12,619 nt of DNA from Lachnospiraceae bacterium UBA3692 (GTDB taxonomy: Bacteria; Bacillota; Clostridia; Lachnospirales; Lachnospiraceae): NCBI GenBank assembly GCA_002372815.1, contig DFIR01000002.1, positions 1 through 12,619 on the forward strand, in the 5' to 3' direction. How positions within the stretch are numbered: the stretch's first letter is position 1; each line of letters starts with the position of its first letter. The notes below the pieces were generated by a model. It saw nothing but the letters and a program-made list of their open reading frames with translations, was not told where the DNA came from and made no database searches. Position numbers and translations under genes: made by a program. Positions 1-6,936 of this stretch are shown here, in pieces.

Positions 1-1
1 C

Positions 2-19
2 GTGCGCCGCTGGGCGCAC
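2..19. other. Short perfect hairpin at left edge
   Basis: A 7-bp perfect inverted repeat (GTGCGCC and GGCGCAC) encloses a 4-base loop. It lies just beyond the terminator-like hairpin of the pilus operon and may be a second terminator or belong to the next gene outside the window. No T-run is visible because the window ends here. Confidence 0.4.
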
Positions 20-26
20 CACAAAG

Positions 27-57
27 CAGCCGGAGCACCTCCACGGTGCCCCGGCTG
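27..57 (-). terminator. Terminator-like hairpin after the pilus operon
   Basis: Two 13-base arms (27-39 and 45-57) pair at 12 positions, and the thirteenth becomes a U-G wobble in minus-strand RNA. The loop has 5 bases. On the minus strand the stem is followed by CTTTGT, a modest U-rich tail. It lies about 35 bases past the stop codon of the VWA adhesin gene, the expected place for the operon's rho-independent terminator. On the plus strand the stem is followed by a T-rich stretch, so it may work both ways. Confidence 0.7.
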
Positions 58-90
58 TCTGTTCTTGTGTGAATGCTGCTGATTCAATAC

Positions 91-3000
91 TCAGCGGCTG
101 CGGACTTCTCTCTTCCGTCTCGCCGCATACGCGACCAGCGCGATCCCGAGGGCTGCGCTGCCGACCATCAGGAGTTCCAGGTAAATGACCGGAACGTCGA
201 CGCCGGTAATCGGGATGGATTCGAGTTTGTTGGTGACGACAACGTGGTTCTCGTCGGCTGTCAGAGTCCCGGTAACGGTCTTGTCGGTGCTGCCGGAAAC
301 AGTGGCATCCTGGTCGTTCAGCTTTGCTGTAACAGTGTAGTTCTCCGGGACAGCCGCTTCTGTGACAGTGACGGAAGCACCCTTCGGGAGCTTGTCCATC
401 TCCAGCTTATCGCCGTCGCCGAGTTCCTGTGTCTTCGTCACTGGCTGCAGTCCGCTCGCCTCAGCGGGTGTCACGGTGACTGTGAAGCTGTACTTCGCCG
501 TCTTGTCGGCAAAAGCCCCCTCGATCTGCTTCGTGACGTCCAGGGTGACGGTCTTGACGTGGACGACGAAAGCGCAGTCAGTCGTAACTTCCAGTTCATC
601 TCCACAGTCTGCATCTTCTACTTCACAGGTCCTGGTCATAGCTTCCGCTGCAATCAGTGCATCTGTGATGCCGATGTCTTCGTCGCCAACCTTTACCGTT
701 ACAACAGCCTTCACGTTGAAGTCATCATCGGTCGTAGCCACATAGCCCTGCTCATTGACCTTGCCGGTCTCCGGTGTCAGGTCTACCTTAAGTGTAGGGG
801 CGGTGTTGGCCATCGTCACGCCGGTATCGCCCCAGTCAGGCGTCGGTGCAGTAAAAGAAATGCTCTCCCCGTAGTACTTCTCCATGTCCGCGAAATCCAG
901 GGAAGGGGTATACACGTGGATCTTGAAGGCCTCGGCGGCAGTTGCAGCAGCACAGTTCATGGATTCCTTGGTGCAGTTGCGAAGGAAAGTTGTCTGTGAG
1001 GTCAGGTCTTTGTCCGTGTCCTTGACTCCTACCTTTGTCACTGTAACAGTGTAGTCATCTGTCTGGTCGACTTTGTCACCGCTCACGCCGGTATAGGTGT
1101 AAGTCAGTTTAGGCTTTTCGGTATCCATCGTGACGCCGGGATCCGTGTCCTTCGTGTTTCCATGCTTCCATTCGACAGAAGGGGTAATGCTGTTCACGTT
1201 GATCTGATCGCCCATGTAATAGACGTTCTTATCATCATATGTGAGGATCGGGTCAAATACATTGATACTGATGGTGGCCTCTGATGTCACTTTATTATTG
1301 ACATTATTGTGATCCATCACAGTACATGTGACCGTATACTCCTGATCTGTCAGTTTCGGCAATTTACCATTCTGCCAGCTTCCTGCCGTTTTGCCTGCTT
1401 CGATAATATAGGTATAAACGACATTGCCACTGCTGTCCTTAATGTCAAACTCAACATCTGCGCCCGCATTGTTGACGCCATCGAAGATATTGTCATAATT
1501 GACCGGCTGTCCGTTATTGATCGTGAACTCCAGTGTCTTAAACATATCAGCCAGCTGGTCTTCCGTAGACGCATAGACATTCCACTCAGCACCTACCGGC
1601 TCGATCTTCTTCAGAAGAACATCTACATGAGGAACATCAAAAGTAGCTACAGTATTCCCGTCCGGATCAACAACGCCCGATTCAGGGCCGTTGGTCGCAA
1701 GACCGGTCCCGCCGAGATAGTCCGGATCCAGCTTCACGATAAACTCGATGATCAGTTTCCTGCCGTAATCATTGGCTCCGTCTTTGGCAGTCTCGGAAAC
1801 GAAGTTTTCATTGAAGTCAAACCCTTTGACCGTCAGCGTAGCCCCATTAATAGCAAGATCGACACCGGATGCCGGCTGTCTGTTGTTTGCAAAATCCTCC
1901 CCACCTGTGGACTCATCCGTATAGATGTTGATCTCACTGGTATTCTCAGGCAGCGTGAACTGCGGGGTCACGATATCCTTGATCGTCGTCTCTTCCGTAA
2001 GGCTGATCGTAGGTGTCTGGATCGCACTGGCAATGCTCTTGAAGATTTCCGTGATCTCCGCAGCGTTGCTGGCTGTGAGGAAATAGTCACTGCCCGTCCT
2101 GGATCCTCCGTTTGTCATGCTGGTGGCATTCTTGTAGTTGGAGGAGAAGAAATCCATGAAAGTGCGGATTTGCTGGGAGGGCGTTCCCTCGTAAACACCA
2201 ACAGAGTATACGGTGACATCGTCCTGCTTCATGCTATGGCTCTTGTCGATGGCGGAATTAGCAACATTATTCTCGAAATTGCTGTGATGGGTAGGTTCAC
2301 CGTCCGTGAACATGATCACGACTTTACCGCTCTTGCGGCTTTCCGGGATTCCGTCCAGCACCTCTTTTGCTCGATCCATGCCTTTATCGATCGCAGTTGC
2401 GCCGTCTGCCCCTAATCCCTTTATGGCGTTCTTGATCGACGTTTCGCTGGAAGTGACGCTGGTCAGGCCCAGTTCTGTAAAACCATCATCTGCGAAGCTT
2501 ACCACAGAAATACGATGTTCGACGCCATCTTCCTGAGCTTTCTGCCTTACTTCGTCAACAAATCTTTGAGCTGCGATTTTTAAGGCATTTATTTTAGAAA
2601 TACTGACGCTGCTACCAAATGTAGAATCTTCTACATCTTTCCACACTACATACCGGTATTGCCATTTCCCATTTCTATACCGCATGGGATGATTTCCAGT
2701 AATGGGATACCTAATGCTATAAATCCCCTCACCAGCACCATATAGTGTATCCAACTCGCTCAAATCGTTTTTATTACCTACAACAATTCTGTCACTCATG
2801 GACCCGGAAGTATCCAACACCAAGACAATATCCGCCGGCTGCGGCTCAGTCACGACCGTGACCTTACCGGTCGTATAGACTTCCAGAGTGATCGTATACT
2901 CATCATCACCTGTCTTTTCTGCTTTTTTACCGACTACAACGCCGTTCCCGCCGCCACGGGTATTCTTCATCAGAAGCTTTTTTGCATTTCTTTTCGGCAC

Positions 3001-3726
3001 TGCAGGGACAAGAAGTTCGGAAGGCCACAAAATCGGACCGGCATGTGTATTTCCATGGAATTTACTGATTCCAGGAATCATGCCAATCGTTCTCATCTTC
3101 TGCAGCAGAGAAGCGCTTTGTTCTTCGGTTAGCTCCGATTCATAGGCTTCCAGTTCCTCTACAGAATACTCACCAAGGATCCCTTTGTACTCATCCGCAG
3201 ATTTTGCCGCCATGAGTCTCTCAAACAGAGATGTCTCTGCATCCTCTGCATTTTCCGTCTCTTCTGCTTCTAAGTCCGCTTCGGTTCCTTCAGCATCATT
3301 ATCCTCAATGGATCCTTCAGCTTCAGATGCAGCCTCCTCCTGCGCTTCATTTGCAGATTCCTTATCTCCCTCTGTGTTCGATGCAGCAGATTCTGCCAAG
3401 GCTTCTTCGCCAGTAGGCTCCGTCTCTTCAGCTTCTTTCTCCTCAGCAGGCTTTTCCACAGCCTCCGCCGCAGGAACCTCGGCCTTCTCTTCCTTCTCCT
3501 CCGGAGCCGCCTTCTCTTCCTTCGCGGGCGCCTCCTTCTCGGCAGGTGCCTCTTTCTCCGCCGGCTTCGCAGCCTCAACGTTCTCCGTCTCCGCCTCCGC
3601 CGCGCGCACAGGCACAGCGCTGCCGGAGCCGATCACCAGGCCGAGCACCATCATCATCGCCAGAAGGCCGGCCAGGATGCGGTGGAGACGATCCGATGTG
3701 CGATTGTTGCGATTCATTTTACGCAT
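91..3726 (-). CDS. VWA-domain pilus tip adhesin with C-terminal sorting signal
   Basis: A 1211-residue secreted, sortase-anchored protein and probable pilus tip adhesin. A signal peptide (about 1-43, ending VRA-A) is followed by a Glu/Ala/Lys-rich segment (about 44-170) and a VWA domain (about 297-570) with a full MIDAS: DTSGS at 305-309, T444 and D475. A beta-rich segment (about 571-815) precedes two diverged repeats of roughly 115 residues (about 824-938 and 939-1057), each with a CX6C cysteine pair. A Cna-B/Spy0128-like domain (about 1059-1169) has a plausible isopeptide triad K1066, E1123, N1166. The end is an IPITG sorting motif (1171-1175), a hydrophobic helix and an Arg/Lys tail. ATG at 3726 is chosen because AGGAAG lies 8 bases upstream; a start 11 codons earlier lacks this. 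It overlaps the minor pilin stop by 8 bases, which suggests translational coupling. VWA tip adhesins such as RrgA are the known parallel; the ligand cannot be told. Confidence 0.88.
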   Translation of the reverse strand: MRKMNRNNRTSDRLHRILAGLLAMMMVLGLVIGSGSAVPVRAAEAETENVEAAKPAEKEAPAEKEAPAKEEKAAPEEKEEKAEVPAAEAVEKPAEEKEAEETEPTGEEALAESAASNTEGDKESANEAQEEAASEAEGSIEDNDAEGTEADLEAEETENAEDAETSLFERLMAAKSADEYKGILGEYSVEELEAYESELTEEQSASLLQKMRTIGMIPGISKFHGNTHAGPILWPSELLVPAVPKRNAKKLLMKNTRGGGNGVVVGKKAEKTGDDEYTITLEVYTTGKVTVVTEPQPADIVLVLDTSGSMSDRIVVGNKNDLSELDTLYGAGEGIYSIRYPITGNHPMRYRNGKWQYRYVVWKDVEDSTFGSSVSISKINALKIAAQRFVDEVRQKAQEDGVEHRISVVSFADDGFTELGLTSVTSSETSIKNAIKGLGADGATAIDKGMDRAKEVLDGIPESRKSGKVVIMFTDGEPTHHSNFENNVANSAIDKSHSMKQDDVTVYSVGVYEGTPSQQIRTFMDFFSSNYKNATSMTNGGSRTGSDYFLTASNAAEITEIFKSIASAIQTPTISLTEETTIKDIVTPQFTLPENTSEINIYTDESTGGEDFANNRQPASGVDLAINGATLTVKGFDFNENFVSETAKDGANDYGRKLIIEFIVKLDPDYLGGTGLATNGPESGVVDPDGNTVATFDVPHVDVLLKKIEPVGAEWNVYASTEDQLADMFKTLEFTINNGQPVNYDNIFDGVNNAGADVEFDIKDSSGNVVYTYIIEAGKTAGSWQNGKLPKLTDQEYTVTCTVMDHNNVNNKVTSEATISINVFDPILTYDDKNVYYMGDQINVNSITPSVEWKHGNTKDTDPGVTMDTEKPKLTYTYTGVSGDKVDQTDDYTVTVTKVGVKDTDKDLTSQTTFLRNCTKESMNCAAATAAEAFKIHVYTPSLDFADMEKYYGESISFTAPTPDWGDTGVTMANTAPTLKVDLTPETGKVNEQGYVATTDDDFNVKAVVTVKVGDEDIGITDALIAAEAMTRTCEVEDADCGDELEVTTDCAFVVHVKTVTLDVTKQIEGAFADKTAKYSFTVTVTPAEASGLQPVTKTQELGDGDKLEMDKLPKGASVTVTEAAVPENYTVTAKLNDQDATVSGSTDKTVTGTLTADENHVVVTNKLESIPITGVDVPVIYLELLMVGSAALGIALVAYAARRKREVRSR

Positions 3727-4459
3727 CGTCCTCACTTCCTTTCTTCCTTCTGTTGACATAAATGACGGTTCCCGCTGCGGCTGCGCCGAGCATCATGAGG
3801 ATGTAGGGCAGCGCGTCGTTCGGGTCGTAAGTCTTCGGACGACGGGACGACTTCGTGGTCTTCTTGCTTCCTTCGGTGGTGGCGACGGTCGTGGATTCGG
3901 TCGTGGTCTCGACCGGGCCCTCGTAAGAGGGATCCAGGATCACTTCGTTGGGCTTGACGTCCTGGTCATCCTCCGCCGTAAGCATCTCGAGGCGCATGCC
4001 GCCGTCTGCCGCATTTACAATATAAAAGTGAATGTTGAAGGTGCGCTTCTCGAAGGTATAGCGCTCGACATTCTCCTTCGTGCTGTCTTTATCCAGATCG
4101 GCGCTGAGCGCATACGAATACACGCCGGGCTTCGTGAAGGTGAACGTGAGCACGTCGGTATTCAGATATACCGTCTTGTCGCCGCTCTTCTCCCCCGACC
4201 CGGTCACACCTTCGTAAGAGAAAACGCCGTCCCCATCCGTCTCCGCAGGAAGCGGGGCGCCATCTTCCGGAACGACCAGATAGTGGAACAGACTGTCCTC
4301 CGATCCGTCGTTCGTGGTGTACCTGTGAGTGTACTGCAGCTGCACTTCGAGAGGCTCGTAATCCTGCGCCTGCACCGTGTCCGTGAGCGGCACGGAGAAC
4401 AGCAGAAGTACGGCCATGCACAGCATACTCAGCACTTTCGCGTACGTTGTACGTTTCAT
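3719..4459 (-). CDS. Minor pilin / FctB-like anchored surface protein
   Basis: A 246-residue surface protein, likely the minor (base or linker) subunit of the pilus. It has a signal peptide (about 1-31, ending VQA), one beta-rich domain (about 35-178) with the GVYSY and FNIHFYIV strands seen in Spy0128/FctA-type pilins, a Thr/Ser/Lys-rich linker (about 184-207), then RPKTYD (207-212), a hydrophobic helix and a basic tail. The sorting motif is unusual: Tyr stands where LPXTG has Gly. I could not find the Lys/Glu/Asn isopeptide triad; Ala120 sits where Glu is expected. ATG at 4459 is preferred over a TTG four codons earlier, though its Shine-Dalgarno (GGA, 7 bases away) is weak. It follows the sortase gene by 90 bases that contain hairpins, and its stop lies inside the first codons of the adhesin gene. 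FctB is the best parallel by position and size; sequence similarity to FctB was not tested. Confidence 0.75.
   Translation of the reverse strand: MKRTTYAKVLSMLCMAVLLLFSVPLTDTVQAQDYEPLEVQLQYTHRYTTNDGSEDSLFHYLVVPEDGAPLPAETDGDGVFSYEGVTGSGEKSGDKTVYLNTDVLTFTFTKPGVYSYALSADLDKDSTKENVERYTFEKRTFNIHFYIVNAADGGMRLEMLTAEDDQDVKPNEVILDPSYEGPVETTTESTTVATTEGSKKTTKSSRRPKTYDPNDALPYILMMLGAAAAGTVIYVNRRKKGSEDDA
3735..3740 (-). promoter_or_regulatory. Ribosome binding site deciding the adhesin start
   Basis: AGGAAG lies 8 bases before the ATG at 3726 and inside the end of the minor pilin gene. It favours this ATG over the in-frame start at 3759, and over the ATG at 3717, which is too far away. Confidence 0.6.
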
Positions 4460-4472
4460 GACTCTGTCCAAT

Positions 4473-4536
4473 CCGAAGCGTAGTCTTCCGACTGCCTGGC
4501 AGCCGGGGAAACCGGTGACGCTTCGGCGCCGGTTTC
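4473..4536 (-). promoter_or_regulatory. Competing hairpins before the minor pilin
   Basis: The gap between sortase and minor pilin holds an 8-bp stem (4508-4515 with 4529-4536, GAAACCGG and CCGGTTTC) with an inner 3-bp stem. A 9-bp inverted repeat (4473-4481 with 4518-4526) shares bases with the loop of the first. In the minus-strand transcript the two folds exclude each other, and the second ends about 13 bases before the minor pilin ATG, next to its weak ribosome binding site. No T-run follows, so a simple terminator is unlikely. A translational or stability role is inferred. Confidence 0.45.
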
Positions 4537-4549
4537 TTCTTGGATGAGA

Positions 4550-5479
4550 TTACTTTTTCACAGACCTGTCGATATAAGCGGTCAGTGCGATGAGCAGGAG
4601 CAGCAGGATGCACCATACCCAGACCGGCAGCGCGGTGATACGTCCGATCTGCTTCTCGATCCCGGTCCCGAGCCGGACGACCGGCTTCGGCTCCCGTACG
4701 ATCTGCGGGTGCAGTTCCTCGCTGATCTTCCCGACCAGCATGTACCGCCCGTTGGTGATCGTGCTGGTGCAGGTCGACAGCAGGACGATCTGGTCCTCTG
4801 TCGTGACGGGAATGTCCCGCCTGAACATCGCTTTGGTGCGGATCGCATCGAGCAGGGCTGCTCTCCCTTCTTCGCCCTTCACGGCCGGCGTGAACAACTG
4901 CTCGTCGTACGCGTCCGTCAGGATCAGCGCGAAGAATTCCAGTCCGTGATCCCTGCCGCCGTAGTACAGATTGCCGTAAGGATGCGTCTCGAAATACGCC
5001 CTGTCGGCAAAGTCACTCAGCGACCCGAACATCATCTTCTTCTCCATATGGTGTCCGTAGATGATGCTGTTAAAATCGTCAAAGTCCGGACTGTTCCGAT
5101 AGTCCAGAAAGATCGCTCCGGACAGCGTGTACTGCCCTTCCGCGTTCGTGTTGATATACTTGTCGTTGTTGGAAGCCTGCGTCATCGGATAGTCGATCGG
5201 CGTATCATTCACCGTCAGCCACGCAAAAACTTCCGGATTCTTCGCCCGCAGCTCCTCGAAGCTGACCGGGTCCTCCTCCGTAGGCCGGAACGCCGTATAA
5301 TTCGCCGCATCTGCTGCCTGGTACACCTGCTGCGAATCCCACAGCGAGTACACCCCGAACACCAGCACCGCGACCAGCACGATCTGGATCATCAGATCCG
5401 TCACCCGGTCGATCCACCGGACGGCCTTGAGGGCCGCCTGCTCCGCGGGTGATTCCGATGTCGTCTTCTTCTCTGTCAT
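4550..5479 (-). CDS. srtB: Class B sortase, pilus-associated
   Basis: A 309-residue membrane-bound cysteine transpeptidase that should join pilin subunits and/or attach the pilus to the wall. An N-terminal membrane helix (about 29-46) is followed by the sortase domain with catalytic His143 (IIYGHH), Cys237 (LLSTCT) and Arg245 (NGRYMLVG), all present. A second hydrophobic helix (about 286-303) ends the protein; C-terminal anchors are usual in pilus-type sortases and absent from housekeeping SrtB. The spacing of the H, C and R motifs and the DYPMTQ segment (96-101) fit class B, as does SrtC2 of streptococcal FCT-3 pilus loci. The ATG at 5479 has only a weak Shine-Dalgarno (GACGAG), so translation may be modest next to the major pilin. 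The gene lies between pilin and minor pilin and is the only sortase here, so it probably handles the three anchored proteins of this operon. The class is fairly sure; the polymerase role is inferred from context. Confidence 0.92.
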   Translation of the reverse strand: MTEKKTTSESPAEQAALKAVRWIDRVTDLMIQIVLVAVLVFGVYSLWDSQQVYQAADAANYTAFRPTEEDPVSFEELRAKNPEVFAWLTVNDTPIDYPMTQASNNDKYINTNAEGQYTLSGAIFLDYRNSPDFDDFNSIIYGHHMEKKMMFGSLSDFADRAYFETHPYGNLYYGGRDHGLEFFALILTDAYDEQLFTPAVKGEEGRAALLDAIRTKAMFRRDIPVTTEDQIVLLSTCTSTITNGRYMLVGKISEELHPQIVREPKPVVRLGTGIEKQIGRITALPVWVWCILLLLLIALTAYIDRSVKK

Positions 5480-5588
5480 ACGCTCGTCAAATCGTTTAAG
5501 ATCCGTATTCTCTGTCTTTCAGGCGCTCTGCGTCTCTCAAGTGTTCTGCCCGGTCCGCCGTTACGACCATTCCGGCGAATACTCTTCA

Positions 5589-5622
5589 GTGCTGTGCGGA
5601 AAGTTTCCCTCCCGCACAGCAC
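5589..5622 (-). promoter_or_regulatory. Strong intercistronic hairpin between pilin and sortase
   Basis: An 11-bp perfect inverted repeat (5589-5599 with 5612-5622) with a 12-base loop lies 66 bases past the pilin stop and 110 bases before the sortase start. No T-run follows on the minus strand, so it is not a standard terminator. It could protect the 3' end of the pilin mRNA or reduce read-through, giving more pilin than sortase. The stem is seen directly; the role is inferred. Confidence 0.6.
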
Positions 5623-5687
5623 CTCCGATCCTTTCAGAAACAGGGGGCCGATATCCGGATCCTGTAACCAGCGATCAGATCGTCAGA

Positions 5688-6827
5688 TCAGATTCTCTTC
5701 TTCAGCTGCATGTAAGCCACGCCCGCGACTGCGATCGCAACCATCAGCATGTAAGGCAGGTTGTTGATGATGACGCCGGTGGGGATGACGTCTTCACGGT
5801 TGTTCTCGATGGAGACGGTGTTGCCGGCTGCAGTGATAGGAGCCTTGCCCTCGATATCAGTACGGTTGCCCTCAACAAGTCCAGTATCCGGAGTCTTCAC
5901 GTCTCCGGTAATTTTGCTCTTATAAGGACTCTGCTGTGTCTCACTTACAGTAAAGGTCGTGCCTGCAGGAAGGGACTTGAACTTGATCATGTCGCCGTCA
6001 GCAAGAGCTGCGGTAACGGTATATCCATCCTCGCCTTTTACGAGAGTGCCCTCCGAACCTGTAGCAAGAGCGACGTCGTCAGCATCAGTCGTTTCTTTTT
6101 CCGTGCTGGGCAGCGTAAGCTTCACAGTCACAGAGAACTTCTTGGTCTTATCGGCCAGGTTGCCGGTGATGCTCTTTGTTACAGTCAGAACACCACTCTC
6201 GTCCTCAATCTTCTCTGTGTACTTGTTGGTGAAGTTGAAGCCACTGATATCGTGCTGGTTTTCATTTTTGGTGATTGTGGGATCTACCTTCTCGGTGCTT
6301 TCTCCCTTAATCTCTTCGACTGTCACGGCAGTATACTCAAGACCGCTGCCATCAGCCTTGTTGCCAACCCACACATGCACTTCATAAGCAGCGTCATCGA
6401 CTTCGAGTTTCTTTCCATTCTGGTCGCTGGCAGCGGGAGCTGTTTCTGTTACCTTATAAACATACTCACCGGCATGTTTGAATCCTGTTGCAGAGCCGAG
6501 CATGTCATCTGTAAAGATCTCATTGAACTTCTTTACGCCTGTTGCCTCATCATTGGACTGTGTTCCGACAGGAATCTTCAGAGGGCCGATAGTCGGGTGG
6601 TCCGCTGTCTCAGCTGTAGCACTGCTCTTCTTTTCAAAAGAGAATGTAAACTCGTTCGGGAAGCCAGTAATCCCGTCTGCAACCTGCAGAGTCTTGCTGA
6701 TGCCTGCTGCGGAAAGATCAGCAGCAACTTTGCTGTCGCCATCCGCCGCAAACGCACTCACGCCCATCGTCAGGACCATCGCGCCCGCGAGGACCGCACT
6801 CAGGATCTTCTTAGTCAATCTTGTCAT
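5688..6827 (-). CDS. Major pilin, Spy0128/FctA type, two isopeptide domains
   Basis: A 379-residue pilus backbone subunit. A signal peptide (about 1-27, ending AFA) precedes two Spy0128-type beta domains. The first (about 38-206) has a likely isopeptide triad K45, E128, N201 (FTNKY). The second (about 212-345) has K218 (TVTKS), E296 (TVSET) and N342 or N343. In this family such Lys-Asn bonds stiffen the pilus shaft. The end is VIPTG (347-351), a hydrophobic helix and LKKRI. VIPTGV resembles the EVPTG/QVPTG motif of the S. pyogenes T3 pilin, which a class B pilus sortase uses. The start at 6827 is chosen because a perfect AGGAGG lies 9 bases upstream and the signal peptide then begins properly; the frame is open 16 codons further upstream without such support. 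No YPKN-type pilin motif was seen, so the linking Lys is unknown. The strong ribosome binding site fits the most abundant subunit. Confidence 0.92.
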   Translation of the reverse strand: MTRLTKKILSAVLAGAMVLTMGVSAFAADGDSKVAADLSAAGISKTLQVADGITGFPNEFTFSFEKKSSATAETADHPTIGPLKIPVGTQSNDEATGVKKFNEIFTDDMLGSATGFKHAGEYVYKVTETAPAASDQNGKKLEVDDAAYEVHVWVGNKADGSGLEYTAVTVEEIKGESTEKVDPTITKNENQHDISGFNFTNKYTEKIEDESGVLTVTKSITGNLADKTKKFSVTVKLTLPSTEKETTDADDVALATGSEGTLVKGEDGYTVTAALADGDMIKFKSLPAGTTFTVSETQQSPYKSKITGDVKTPDTGLVEGNRTDIEGKAPITAAGNTVSIENNREDVIPTGVIINNLPYMLMVAIAVAGVAYMQLKKRI

Positions 6828-6836
6828 TTCTTTGTT

Positions 6837-6842
6837 CCTCCT
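6837..6842 (-). promoter_or_regulatory. Strong ribosome binding site of the major pilin
   Basis: A perfect AGGAGG lies 9 bases before the ATG at 6827. It fixes this start over the in-frame ATG at 6875 and fits high expression of the shaft subunit. Confidence 0.75.
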
Positions 6843-6862
6843 GTTTTGAAAGGATCGTGTTA

Positions 6863-6897
6863 CTTTTATCATCAAACCGCTCCCGGTCGAAGGAGCG
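6863..6897 (-). promoter_or_regulatory. Possible internal promoter and hairpin before the major pilin
   Basis: In the 109-base gap between the signal-peptidase-like gene and the pilin, the minus strand shows a 6-bp stem (CGCTCC and GGAGCG at 6892-6897 and 6878-6883). It is followed by TGATAAAAG (6863-6871), which matches an extended -10. No good -35 element lies 17 bases upstream. It may be an extra start for pilin transcription, or only a leader structure. Weak call. Confidence 0.22.
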
Positions 6898-6936
6898 ATC
6901 CGATAACCTGTCTGGTGGAGACGGCGCTGAGCCGCC

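Noticed and set aside
3185..4483. Plus-strand open frame opposite the start of the adhesin and the minor pilin
   Set aside because: Its Ser/Ala-rich part is the antisense of the Glu/Ala/Lys repeat, and the rest is antisense to the minor pilin; no start signal is seen.
4508..4536. Hairpin after the sortase as a transcription terminator
   Set aside because: No T-run follows on the minus strand, and the two downstream pilus genes need read-through.
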